From: Candidatus Roizmanbacteria bacterium
Lineage (GTDB): Bacteria; Patescibacteriota; Microgenomatia; UBA1406; GWC2-37-13
Reading direction: 5' to 3'
Assembly (NCBI GenBank): GCA_016181725.1
Contig: JACOYT010000020.1
Span: 1 to 49,224, forward strand
Length of the DNA stretch: 49,224 nt
Below, piece after piece: positions 25,249-31,804 of this stretch. Below the pieces are notes generated by a model. It saw nothing but the letters and a program-made list of their open reading frames with translations. It did no database searches and was not told the origin of the DNA. Made by a program: the position numbers and the translations under genes. Every line of letters begins with the position of its first letter. The first letter of the stretch is position 1.

Positions 25249-25721
25249 CCACACCTATGGTAACCTTAACGAAATCAACGAAACCACAAAGAGAAATCAA
25301 TGTTCAAAGAGAGTGGCATATGGTTGATATGAAAGATCAGGTTTTAGGGAGGATTGCTGGAAAGATAGCTGCCTATCTTCAGGGAAAACATAAACGAAAT
25401 TACGTCCCATATCTTGATATGGGAGACTATGTGGTTATCATAAATGCAAGAAAGACACTTCTTACAGGGAAAAAACTTCAGTCAAAATACTACACTCGTT
25501 ATTCAGGTTATCCAGGCGGGCTTAAAAAGATTTCCGTCTCAAACCTCATGGAGAACAAACCGGAGGAGGTCATCCGACATGCGATATCTGGAATGCTGCC
25601 AAAGAATAAGCTTAGATCAAGACGCCTTAAGAGACTGTATGTATTTTCCGATGAGAGGCACCCATATGGAGACAAACTCAAAGCGCAAAACTCAAATCGC
25701 AAAACAAAATCTCAAAACTAA
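25245..25721 (+). CDS. rplM: 50S ribosomal protein L13
   Basis: The 158-residue protein contains REWHMVDMKDQVLGRIA, AAYLQGKHKRNYVPYLDMGD, KYYTRYSGYPGGLK and AISGMLPKNKL, the classic L13 core. The final dozen codons (KAQNSNRKTKSQN) are written in the same CTCAAAGCGCAAAACT-type filler seen after rpsQ. This suggests that spacer sequence has been recruited into the reading frame. Confidence 0.95.
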   Translation: MTTPMVTLTKSTKPQREINVQREWHMVDMKDQVLGRIAGKIAAYLQGKHKRNYVPYLDMGDYVVIINARKTLLTGKKLQSKYYTRYSGYPGGLKKISVSNLMENKPEEVIRHAISGMLPKNKLRSRRLKRLYVFSDERHPYGDKLKAQNSNRKTKSQN

Positions 25722-25726
25722 AAACT

Positions 25727-26185
25727 ATGGCGAGGAAACCAAAAGCATTGCAATATTACGAGGCGGTTGGAAGAAGGAAATCCGCAAGAGCCCGCGTAAG
25801 GCTTTATCTTGTTGAGGGAAAGGAGAAAGTTGCCAATATTGCCGGATTGAAGATTAAACAAGGTGAGATATTCATAAATAAAAAGCCAATAGAGGTCGTT
25901 TTTTCAAAGGAAGAAAATAAAGTGCGATATCTTCGGCCGCTTGCACTTACAGAAAGCGTAAATCGTTTTGCAATTTCCGCGCTTATAAAAGGTGGGGGAA
26001 GAAGCGGTTGGCTTGATGCGTTTATCCATGGACTCTCTCGCGCATTAGAAAAAACCGACAGAGAGGGGATGCGACCGATCCTTAAAAAAGAAGGTTACTT
26101 AACCAGAGATCCTCGCGTAAAAGAACGAAGAAAAGTAGGTACCGGAGGAAAAGCGCGAAGAAAGAAACAATCTCCAAAGCGATAA
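25727..26185 (+). CDS. rpsI: 30S ribosomal protein S9
   Basis: The 152-residue protein has YYEAVGRRKSARARVRL, ISALIKGGGRSGWLDAFIHGLSRAL and the C-terminal LTRDPRVKERRKVG with the conserved Ser-Pro-Lys-Arg end that touches P-site tRNA. It follows rplM after 5 nt and closes the ribosomal block. No clear terminator follows; the next gene begins 22 nt downstream. Confidence 0.96.
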   Translation: MARKPKALQYYEAVGRRKSARARVRLYLVEGKEKVANIAGLKIKQGEIFINKKPIEVVFSKEENKVRYLRPLALTESVNRFAISALIKGGGRSGWLDAFIHGLSRALEKTDREGMRPILKKEGYLTRDPRVKERRKVGTGGKARRKKQSPKR

Positions 26186-26194
26186 ATCATACTC

Positions 26195-26200
26195 TATACT
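26195..26200 (+). promoter_or_regulatory. -10 box for the surface-glycan genes
   Basis: TATACT at 26195-26200 lies 7 nt before the ATG at 26208 and has no convincing -35. It would allow expression of the glycosyltransferase gene from a near-leaderless mRNA in addition to read-through from rpsI. Confidence 0.4.
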
Positions 26201-26207
26201 ATGTATG

Positions 26208-27122
26208 ATGGTAGATCTTTCTATAATTATTGTCTCCTATAACACAAAAGACGTCACGGAAAAATGCCTTCTGACATTAAAAGATACAATAAGAAAACAA
26301 AACAAGAGCACTACCTTTGAGATTATCGTTGTTGATAACGCTTCAGAAGATCAAACTGAGGAAATGCTTCAAAAGGTACAAGAGGTTTTTAGAAAAACAA
26401 AGATCTCCTTAAAGACGCTCTTAAATTCCCGAAATCTTGGATACGCGAAGGCAAACAACCAAGGTGCCGCTTTAGCAGAAGGCCGTTACCTACTGTTTCT
26501 TAATTCCGATGTCATTGTCGGCGATATTAATTTTTCAGAAATTCTCTCATTCATGGATGGTAACACTGATGTAGGCGTGTTAACCGTTCGGCTTGATCTT
26601 TTGGATGGAGGGATCGATCCTGCAAGCCATAGAGGGTTTCCGACGTTATGGCGCTCGTTTTGCTATTTCTTTGGGCTGGAGAGATTATTTGGAAAAATTC
26701 CCATCATAAATAGAGTCTTTGGCGGATACCATCTAACCTATACGGATCTTAACAAAACCCACGAGATTGATTCACCAACAGGAGCCTTTTATCTTATACG
26801 AAAAGGACTCTTTACCGAAGTAGGCAGGTTCAATGAATCTTTTTTTATGTATGGTGAAGATCTTGATCTTTCGTACCGAATTAAACAACTTGGAAAGCGA
26901 ATTATATACTTTCCAAAATACCGCGTCATCCATCTTAAATATCAAAGTGGCCTAAGAAGCAAGGATGACACGACACAAAAAGAAACGAGAAAGCACTTTT
27001 ACGACGCAATGAGGATCTTTTACGACAAACATTATGCAAAAAAGAAACCGCAATTCGTAAATGCACTCGTTTACTTTCTGATTACTAAAATGGAAAATGC
27101 CCATGAAAAGAATAGGAATTGA
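26208..27122 (+). CDS. Family-2 glycosyltransferase (rhamnosyltransferase-like)
   Basis: The roughly 304-residue protein has a GT-A domain: LSIIIVSYNTKD at the N-terminus, IVVDNASEDQT, the metal-binding region LLFLNSDVIVGD, SPTGAFYLIRKGLF and FFMYGEDLDLSYRIKQLGK, all standard for soluble GT2 enzymes that add sugars to polysaccharide repeat units. Two consecutive ATG codons occur at 26205 and 26208; I used the second because of the -10 spacing. Its end overlaps the next glycosyltransferase, pointing to a common glycan pathway. Confidence 0.85.
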   Translation: MVDLSIIIVSYNTKDVTEKCLLTLKDTIRKQNKSTTFEIIVVDNASEDQTEEMLQKVQEVFRKTKISLKTLLNSRNLGYAKANNQGAALAEGRYLLFLNSDVIVGDINFSEILSFMDGNTDVGVLTVRLDLLDGGIDPASHRGFPTLWRSFCYFFGLERLFGKIPIINRVFGGYHLTYTDLNKTHEIDSPTGAFYLIRKGLFTEVGRFNESFFMYGEDLDLSYRIKQLGKRIIYFPKYRVIHLKYQSGLRSKDDTTQKETRKHFYDAMRIFYDKHYAKKKPQFVNALVYFLITKMENAHEKNRN

Positions 27123-28203
27123 CGCCCGCTTGATCCGACAGACCGGGGTTGGCGTGTACCTTAGGAATCTACTTTTTTTTCTTGAAAAAGATATTCCTCC
27201 CTCCTGGATGGTATTTGTATATTTGTTGAAAGAGGATCTTCACTCGGTCACCTTTCAAAATAGACAGTTTGTCAAGAGAGAGGCAAGCTACCGGTGGCAT
27301 AGCCTGGCTGAACAAGTTTTTTATCCGAGGCGCTTGTATAGAGATAAGCTTGACCTTATGCATTTTACGTACTTTAGCTACCCTATCTCCTACAGGGGGA
27401 AATTTATCTCAACGATCCACGATCTCACCCCTCTTCTTTTTGCAACCGGCAAAGCATCAACGAAAAACAAACTCGTTTACCAGCTCAAACATTTCTTTTT
27501 AAAAATAGTCTTACATTCCCAGATGCGAAACTCCAGGACCATAATAACACCAACGAAAAGTGTGAAAAAGCAACTCGTTCAAGTATTTGGTAAAAGATAT
27601 CAAAGGAAGATTCATCCAATTTATGAAGGAGTAAATAAAGAATTAATAGGGATAAGAGAAAATGCAGTCCTTAAAAAAAGCATGCCGAAGGAGTTCTTAC
27701 TGTACATCGGGAATTTCTATCCGCACAAAAATGTTGAGCGTTTGATTTCCGCATTCACCAAAGTAAAAACTTCGGCAAAACTTGTTCTTGTTGGACCGGA
27801 TGATTTTTTTGCAAAGAGCATGACTCAATTGATTAATCGATTGGACCAAATTCATCGAGTTCTATTATTCAAAAATCCAAAACTTGCAGATCTCATCTTC
27901 TTTTACAAAAACGCAATCGCGCTTATCAATCCAACGCTCTCTGAAGGCTTTGGGTTGCCGATGATTGAGGCAGCTTATTTTGGCTGCCCTATTGTCGGTT
28001 CAGATATCGAGGTGTTTGACGAGGTGCTTGGCAGTTCATTCATTCGATTTGATCCATATGATATTTCAGATATTGCAAAGAAGATAAGCCATGTTCTTGT
28101 TCGGAGACCACGATTTGATGGAAAGCGATTGGTAGAGAAGTATTCATTTGAAAAGATGGCAAGAGAAACAATGGCCCTATATCAAAAAGCGTTGAAGATG
28201 TAA
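27103..28203 (+). CDS. Family-4 glycosyltransferase
   Basis: The roughly 366-residue protein is a GT-B fold retaining transferase. It opens MKRIGIDARLIRQTGVGVYL, has FLLYIGNFYPHKNVERLI at the start of the C-terminal domain, and SEGFGLPMIEA with the conserved E-x7-E. The substrate cannot be told. It starts inside the upstream GT2 gene (20-nt overlap), so the two are likely co-translated. Confidence 0.87.
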   Translation: MKRIGIDARLIRQTGVGVYLRNLLFFLEKDIPPSWMVFVYLLKEDLHSVTFQNRQFVKREASYRWHSLAEQVFYPRRLYRDKLDLMHFTYFSYPISYRGKFISTIHDLTPLLFATGKASTKNKLVYQLKHFFLKIVLHSQMRNSRTIITPTKSVKKQLVQVFGKRYQRKIHPIYEGVNKELIGIRENAVLKKSMPKEFLLYIGNFYPHKNVERLISAFTKVKTSAKLVLVGPDDFFAKSMTQLINRLDQIHRVLLFKNPKLADLIFFYKNAIALINPTLSEGFGLPMIEAAYFGCPIVGSDIEVFDEVLGSSFIRFDPYDISDIAKKISHVLVRRPRFDGKRLVEKYSFEKMARETMALYQKALKM

Positions 28204-28232
28204 GGGGTAACGTGTAACATGTAACTTGAAAC

Positions 28233-28829
28233 ATGATTAAAGACAAAACAGGAAAAGAACTTACGAAAAATGAGGCTGCCAAAAAAGTTGTCAATCGGAT
28301 TGGGGCGATTCTTCTTGAGACGAGAGTTGCAGTTTTTCATCTTGTGGGGTATATTCCATTCCATACTCTTCGTACTGTTTTATATCGATTAGGTGGTATA
28401 ACGATTGGTCATGGATCAACGATCCATATGGGCGCGCGATTCTACGATCCAAGAAATATTGTAATAGGCGAGGATACGATTATCGGTGAGGGGGCGGTTT
28501 TAGATGGGCGCGATAAACTGGTGATTGGTAATCATGTTGCCTTTGCAAGCGAGGTTGCGGTGTACAACTCAAAGCACGACATTGACGATGAAGATTTTTC
28601 TCCAGTTGATGCGCCTGTTGCTATCAAAGACTATGTATTTATTGGGCCACGCGCGATTATTCTCCCCGGCGTTACGATAGGGGAGGGGGCTATCGTTGCG
28701 GCAGCTGCTGTTGTCACAAAAGATGTCGCCCCCTACACAGTTGTTGCGGGAATTCCAGCAAAGCAGATAGGGGAGAGGAAGCTAAAAGATCTTCACTACC
28801 GCCTCGGCCGCCCCCGCCTCTTCAGGTAA
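28233..28829 (+). CDS. Hexapeptide-repeat acyltransferase (WbbJ-like)
   Basis: The 198-residue protein has an N-terminal hydrophobic stretch (about 28-50) and then left-handed beta-helix repeats (IGHGSTIHMG, IVIGEDTIIGEGAVLDG, YVFIGPRAIILPGVTIGEGAIVAAAA), finishing with the family's VVAGIPAKQIG. This is typical of O-acetyltransferases that modify capsular or O-antigen sugars. The spacer before it carries the repetitive GTAACGTGTAACATGTAAC filler. With the two preceding genes it forms a small surface-glycan group. Confidence 0.85.
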   Translation: MIKDKTGKELTKNEAAKKVVNRIGAILLETRVAVFHLVGYIPFHTLRTVLYRLGGITIGHGSTIHMGARFYDPRNIVIGEDTIIGEGAVLDGRDKLVIGNHVAFASEVAVYNSKHDIDDEDFSPVDAPVAIKDYVFIGPRAIILPGVTIGEGAIVAAAAVVTKDVAPYTVVAGIPAKQIGERKLKDLHYRLGRPRLFR

Positions 28830-28846
28830 AAAAATTGCTGTTCGCA

Positions 28847-28912
28847 CCTCGTGTATGCACCTTGGAGGTGCAACTTCAGATTTATCCAATAAATTGGCCA
28901 ACCAACACGAGG
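28847..28912. repeat. Three-way-junction-like palindromic element
   Basis: Outer arms CCTCGTGT (28847-28854) and ACACGAGG (28905-28912) enclose two hairpins: TGCACCT-tgg-AGGTGCA (28856-28872) and CCAAT-aa-ATTGG (28886-28897). It lies in the 182-nt spacer between the acyltransferase and MFS genes, which converge here. It could be a structured RNA, a REP-like element or a bidirectional terminator. Confidence 0.5.
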
Positions 28913-28913
28913 A

Positions 28914-28937
28914 CTACAATTTATTAATAAATTGTAG
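28914..28937. repeat. Perfect 24-nt palindrome
   Basis: CTACAATTTATT at 28914-28925 is followed immediately by its reverse complement. It directly follows the three-arm element. As DNA it would be a dimeric protein-binding site; as RNA it gives a long A/U stem without a loop. Confidence 0.7.
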
Positions 28938-28952
28938 TGAAAAGGGGGTGCT

Positions 28953-28976
28953 TCAATTATTTAAATAATTGAGGCA
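28953..28976. repeat. Palindromic repeat, left copy flanking the MFS module
   Basis: The unit contains TCAATTATTTAAATAATTGA (perfect 20-nt palindrome) followed by GGCA. A copy identical at 23 of 24 positions lies at 30353-30376, on the other side of the MFS gene and its leader. Confidence 0.7.
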
Positions 28977-29011
28977 AAGATTATGAGTCTTAACTGAGAG
29001 CTATGGTGTGG

Positions 29012-30112
29012 TCATTCGCTTTTTTCCTCCAGCATTGATTTCTCAACTGGAGAAAAAAAGAATACTAGAAGGGGGAGGAGTCCAGCAAAAAGGAGAGCAA
29101 AACCCAGAGATTTGTCGGATAGTATTCCAACAATTGGGTTTAAAAGAGCGATAGTAAATCTTCTAAACATTGATACGAAGACAATAGTTGTCATTCCTTG
29201 AAAAAATGAAACCATGATAAAGGCTATAGAAGTTATAAGGGCGCTGAAGCTCAAATAATTTCTCGCAGACCCAAATATTTTTTCAAGACCAATAAAATTT
29301 AATACTACTGCAATTTCTGAAGCAATCATTATCACATGAAATGATCCAAAGTAAAATATTGGAATTCCCAATTTCAAGAGGAGGGGCTGATAAAGCCATA
29401 TGACATAATAAGCCGCTGCAGATACTATAATGGCATCAAGAGCAATTAAACGCAACGTCTTATGTTGATAAAAAAACTTAAATCCCTTATTCACAATATC
29501 TATATAACGCTTGCTTTCAGAAGGTCCTTCGTGTACCTTCGGTTCTTTTATTGAAAGTGCGAGAATGGCTGCAATAAACATCGGAATTGCTGTAAATAAC
29601 ATTGGAAAATTTACATCAAAACTAGAAGCGATAAAGCTTCCTATAGGAGCGGATATAAGAAAACCAAGGAGAGTAAGTGAATGAGCCCTCCCAAATATTT
29701 TTTTACTTTCGTCTTCCCGGCCTGCTTCTTTTAGCGCGTCGTATAAAAGCGCATCATTTGCTCCAGATACCAGTGCAAACGAGAGCGCAAACAAAAACTC
29801 TCCCAAAAGAAAAATCTCGAACCTTGGGATACTTCCATATACGAGCGTCGCAAGAACCAAACATAAAGCTCCTAAAGTTAATGAAACTTTTCTTCCAAGA
29901 TAATCTGCAACTGCTCCTGTTGGGACTTCGAGTAGGAATATCCAGATAAGAAACCAAGATTGTAAAAGGAACATCTGTGTTTTTGTTATTCCTCCCCATT
30001 GAGTAAAAAAGGGCACAAGTACTGCCGAAAAAAAATGCAGGCTCCAGAAAAAGGTAAAGGCGTAGTAACGCCAAATTGTACTTTTGATTGTAGTTTTTAT
30101 ACTGTTAATCAT
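29012..30112 (-). CDS. MFS transporter, probably drug or small-molecule efflux
   Basis: The 366-residue protein is a major facilitator superfamily carrier with the motif A signature GAVADYLGRKVSL between helices 2 and 3. I count about eleven hydrophobic segments, one fewer than the usual twelve. The C-terminal half goes from RRFTIALLNPIVG straight to the last helix, skipping the loop (with an RATxLS-type sequence) usual in this subfamily, so an internal deletion of about 30-40 residues is possible. The substrate is unknown. Its expression appears to be controlled by a leader peptide and terminator upstream. The gene and leader are bracketed by two copies of a palindrome. Confidence 0.8.
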   Translation of the reverse strand: MINSIKTTIKSTIWRYYAFTFFWSLHFFSAVLVPFFTQWGGITKTQMFLLQSWFLIWIFLLEVPTGAVADYLGRKVSLTLGALCLVLATLVYGSIPRFEIFLLGEFLFALSFALVSGANDALLYDALKEAGREDESKKIFGRAHSLTLLGFLISAPIGSFIASSFDVNFPMLFTAIPMFIAAILALSIKEPKVHEGPSESKRYIDIVNKGFKFFYQHKTLRLIALDAIIVSAAAYYVIWLYQPLLLKLGIPIFYFGSFHVIMIASEIAVVLNFIGLEKIFGSARNYLSFSALITSIAFIMVSFFQGMTTIVFVSMFRRFTIALLNPIVGILSDKSLGFALLFAGLLPLLVFFFSPVEKSMLEEKSE

Positions 30113-30127
30113 AGCGTTTTTATAAAT

Positions 30128-30157
30128 AAAAAAACCAGCCGTTTTTTGACTGGTTTC
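30128..30157 (-). terminator. Intrinsic terminator before the MFS gene
   Basis: On the minus strand AAACCAG-(11 nt)-CTGGTTT is followed by more T, giving a run of seven from the 3' arm on. It ends 15 nt before the MFS start codon, so it must be bypassed for MFS expression. Confidence 0.75.
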
Positions 30158-30187
30158 TAAATGAGAACTTGAACTCTTTTTAATAGA

Positions 30188-30268
30188 TTACGTTTCTGCT
30201 CCAAAGAAACCAGCGCAATAGTCCCCCGCATATGGTACGAGGTCTGCTGGTTTGACTCCGGTTGTCAT
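30188..30268 (-). CDS. Putative 26-aa leader peptide
   Basis: The ORF begins ATG at 30268 and ends TAA at 30188. The peptide starts MTTGVKPADLVPY and includes a single Cys (residue 18), two adjacent Phe and a C-terminal Glu-Thr. It lies just downstream of a strong promoter and overlaps pairing segments A and B of the attenuator. I know no similar peptide. It could be a ribosome-stalling leader sensing an antibiotic or amino-acid shortage. Less likely, it is a small secreted or modified peptide exported by the adjacent MFS protein. There is no clear Shine-Dalgarno. Confidence 0.5.
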   Translation of the reverse strand: MTTGVKPADLVPYAGDYCAGFFGAET

Positions 30269-30296
30269 GAAGCAGAAACTTATCATATAAGAATGG

Positions 30297-30325
30297 ATTA
30301 TACTGCAAACTTTATTGTTTATCAA
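30297..30325 (-). promoter_or_regulatory. Promoter of the MFS leader
   Basis: On the minus strand TTGATA (plus-strand 30320-30325), a 17-nt spacer and TATAAT (30297-30302) form a near-consensus promoter. Transcription should start near 30290, about 22 nt before the leader ORF. Confidence 0.75.
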
Positions 30326-30347
30326 ACTTCCATGCAAAACTTCCTTT

Positions 30348-30377
30348 CTGCCTCAATTATTTAAATAAATGAGGCAG
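30348..30377. repeat. Palindromic repeat, right copy flanking the MFS module
   Basis: CTGCCTCA...TGAGGCAG is a 30-nt palindrome with one mismatched pair. Its core matches the left copy at 28953-28976 at 23 of 24 positions. It lies between the vanW-like stop and the MFS promoter and has no U-run, so termination alone does not explain the duplication. Confidence 0.7.
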
Positions 30378-30384
30378 ACAGCTT

Positions 30385-31797
30385 TCAGTCGGATTGGCCG
30401 ACTAAAAAGACAGCTTGCCAGGGGCGGTACGAGGAGAAAAAGTTTTTTTCAAAAATTGTCCCGTCAGGCTTTGTTACTTTATAGTTAAAGTTTGACTTTC
30501 CCCCCCATGCCGCAAAATCAACCTGCTTCGTTGTCCCTTTTTTCAAAGTTGGGTCATCTTGATAGAGCGGATCCGGTGGGGGTTGCACATCGTAGAGCGT
30601 TGGAATTGAGATCTCTATATCTCTTCCATCCTTTTTCCCAAAGATACGAAATGCAAGATCTCCAGTTGCCGTATTATATTCTGTCTGAATGAGAATATGT
30701 CCTGGCGTATCGTTTTTTATCTTAAGGTCCACAGGAGGCGCATAGACCGTTGCGTCAAACCCCGGTTTTGAATCGTTTTCGTAGTAGCCCACCCGATACG
30801 CATGTGCGACGCGCTCTACAATTGGAAGGCCAGAGTTTAAAGCTGCCCGAAAGAGCGTTGTTGAAACCTGGCATACGCCCCCACCATCACCAAGAACTGT
30901 CTTTCCGCTTTTTATGATATAGGCAGGCTTGAATCCGGTTGATGAGGAGATATCGCCAACCGTTTCATTAAAGGAGAAGATACTTTTCGGTGGAACAAGA
31001 ACTCCATTGAATTTTGATGAGGCAAGGATGATGTTGTGGATACGCTCTGGTATCGAGCCTGCGAAGTTTGATCTTCCTTCGGCAATAAGTTCCTCTATTC
31101 CAAATTGGTTTGATTTGGCAAGCGTAATCTCTGGCAGTATGATTTCTTCTTCCAGACCCACCGCTTTCACCGAGGGTTTCTTTTTCCAGCTTTCTACAAT
31201 TTTTTCAATATCCGCGTGAAACTTATCTGATTTTATTTTTGCCCCTTTTTCCTCTTGACGAAAGCTCACTACCCTGTTGTTTTCAAACTGAAACAGGGCA
31301 TTTTTTGCCGGTTTGTTATATCGTTGTTCCTTGTCGGTAACAAATTCGTTTATAACCCTTTTATCGTATGAGATGGTCGTTGTAAAAGAGAACTTGTCGG
31401 TGTTAAAGAGCGTTGAAAACTTCTGATAGGCTCTTGATGGGAGATAGGATACCCGGCCAATAAGATACGCCCGATCTATCATGTCGACAACATTGCTTTT
31501 TACCCCAAGCGCCTTTGCAGAGAGAGTTGCTACTGCTTGATCCTTGTACAAGACGGTGATTGATGAACTTTGCAATTTTTTTTCTCTTTCCAAAAACATC
31601 TTAATCGCCTCACTTTTCGTTTTTCTTCCAACATGAACATTGTCGATATATACGTTTGGATAAATACGGATTTGAAGCTTTTGTTCTTCTTTCGTAATGT
31701 AGGAGGCGGTAAAAACTCCGGAAACAAGAAGCAGGGCTAAGATACCAAGGAGAATTTGAAAAAAGACAAGGTTCTTATTTAGCCGATTTGGTATCAT
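30385..31797 (-). CDS. VanW family protein, membrane anchored
   Basis: The 470-residue protein has one N-terminal transmembrane helix (about 9-33) and an extracytoplasmic body. Residues 50-200 look like a PG-binding/G5-associated region. The VanW domain follows with PPKSIFSFNETVGD, the hallmark GGGVCQVSTTLFRAAL, and HAYRVGYYENDSKPGFDATV. VanW proteins are linked to the cell wall, but their activity is not settled. I took the ATG at 31797; an earlier in-frame start at 31884 would overlap the divergent gene. Its start lies only 7 nt from the divergent solute-binding protein gene, so the promoters must overlap the coding regions. Confidence 0.88.
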   Translation of the reverse strand: MIPNRLNKNLVFFQILLGILALLLVSGVFTASYITKEEQKLQIRIYPNVYIDNVHVGRKTKSEAIKMFLEREKKLQSSSITVLYKDQAVATLSAKALGVKSNVVDMIDRAYLIGRVSYLPSRAYQKFSTLFNTDKFSFTTTISYDKRVINEFVTDKEQRYNKPAKNALFQFENNRVVSFRQEEKGAKIKSDKFHADIEKIVESWKKKPSVKAVGLEEEIILPEITLAKSNQFGIEELIAEGRSNFAGSIPERIHNIILASSKFNGVLVPPKSIFSFNETVGDISSSTGFKPAYIIKSGKTVLGDGGGVCQVSTTLFRAALNSGLPIVERVAHAYRVGYYENDSKPGFDATVYAPPVDLKIKNDTPGHILIQTEYNTATGDLAFRIFGKKDGRDIEISIPTLYDVQPPPDPLYQDDPTLKKGTTKQVDFAAWGGKSNFNYKVTKPDGTIFEKNFFSSYRPWQAVFLVGQSD

Positions 31798-31804
31798 AAG
31801 AGTT

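Larger units (their letters stand above)
30113..30290 (-). promoter_or_regulatory. Attenuator leader of the MFS gene
   Basis: On the minus strand four segments can pair in alternative ways: A = AAACCAGC (30253-30246), B = GCTGGTTTC (30214-30206), C = GAAACCAG (30157-30150) and D = CTGGTTT plus a U-run (30138-30128). A:B (8 bp) with C:D gives a terminator; B:C (8 bp) prevents it. A further 9-bp stem pairs GTTTCTGCT (30279-30271) with AGCAGAAAC (30200-30192). Segments A and B and the outer 3' arm all lie within a 26-codon ORF, so ribosome position on that ORF could decide the fold, as in classical translation-coupled attenuation. Confidence 0.65.

Noticed and set aside
7743-26185. Recoded UGA (Gly) as in Gracilibacteria
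   Set aside because: Conserved ribosomal genes contain no in-frame TGA, and TGA serves as the stop of several genes.
29677-29949. Plus-strand ORFs inside the MFS gene and similar shadow frames elsewhere
   Set aside because: They are antisense to a well-supported gene and show no family features.
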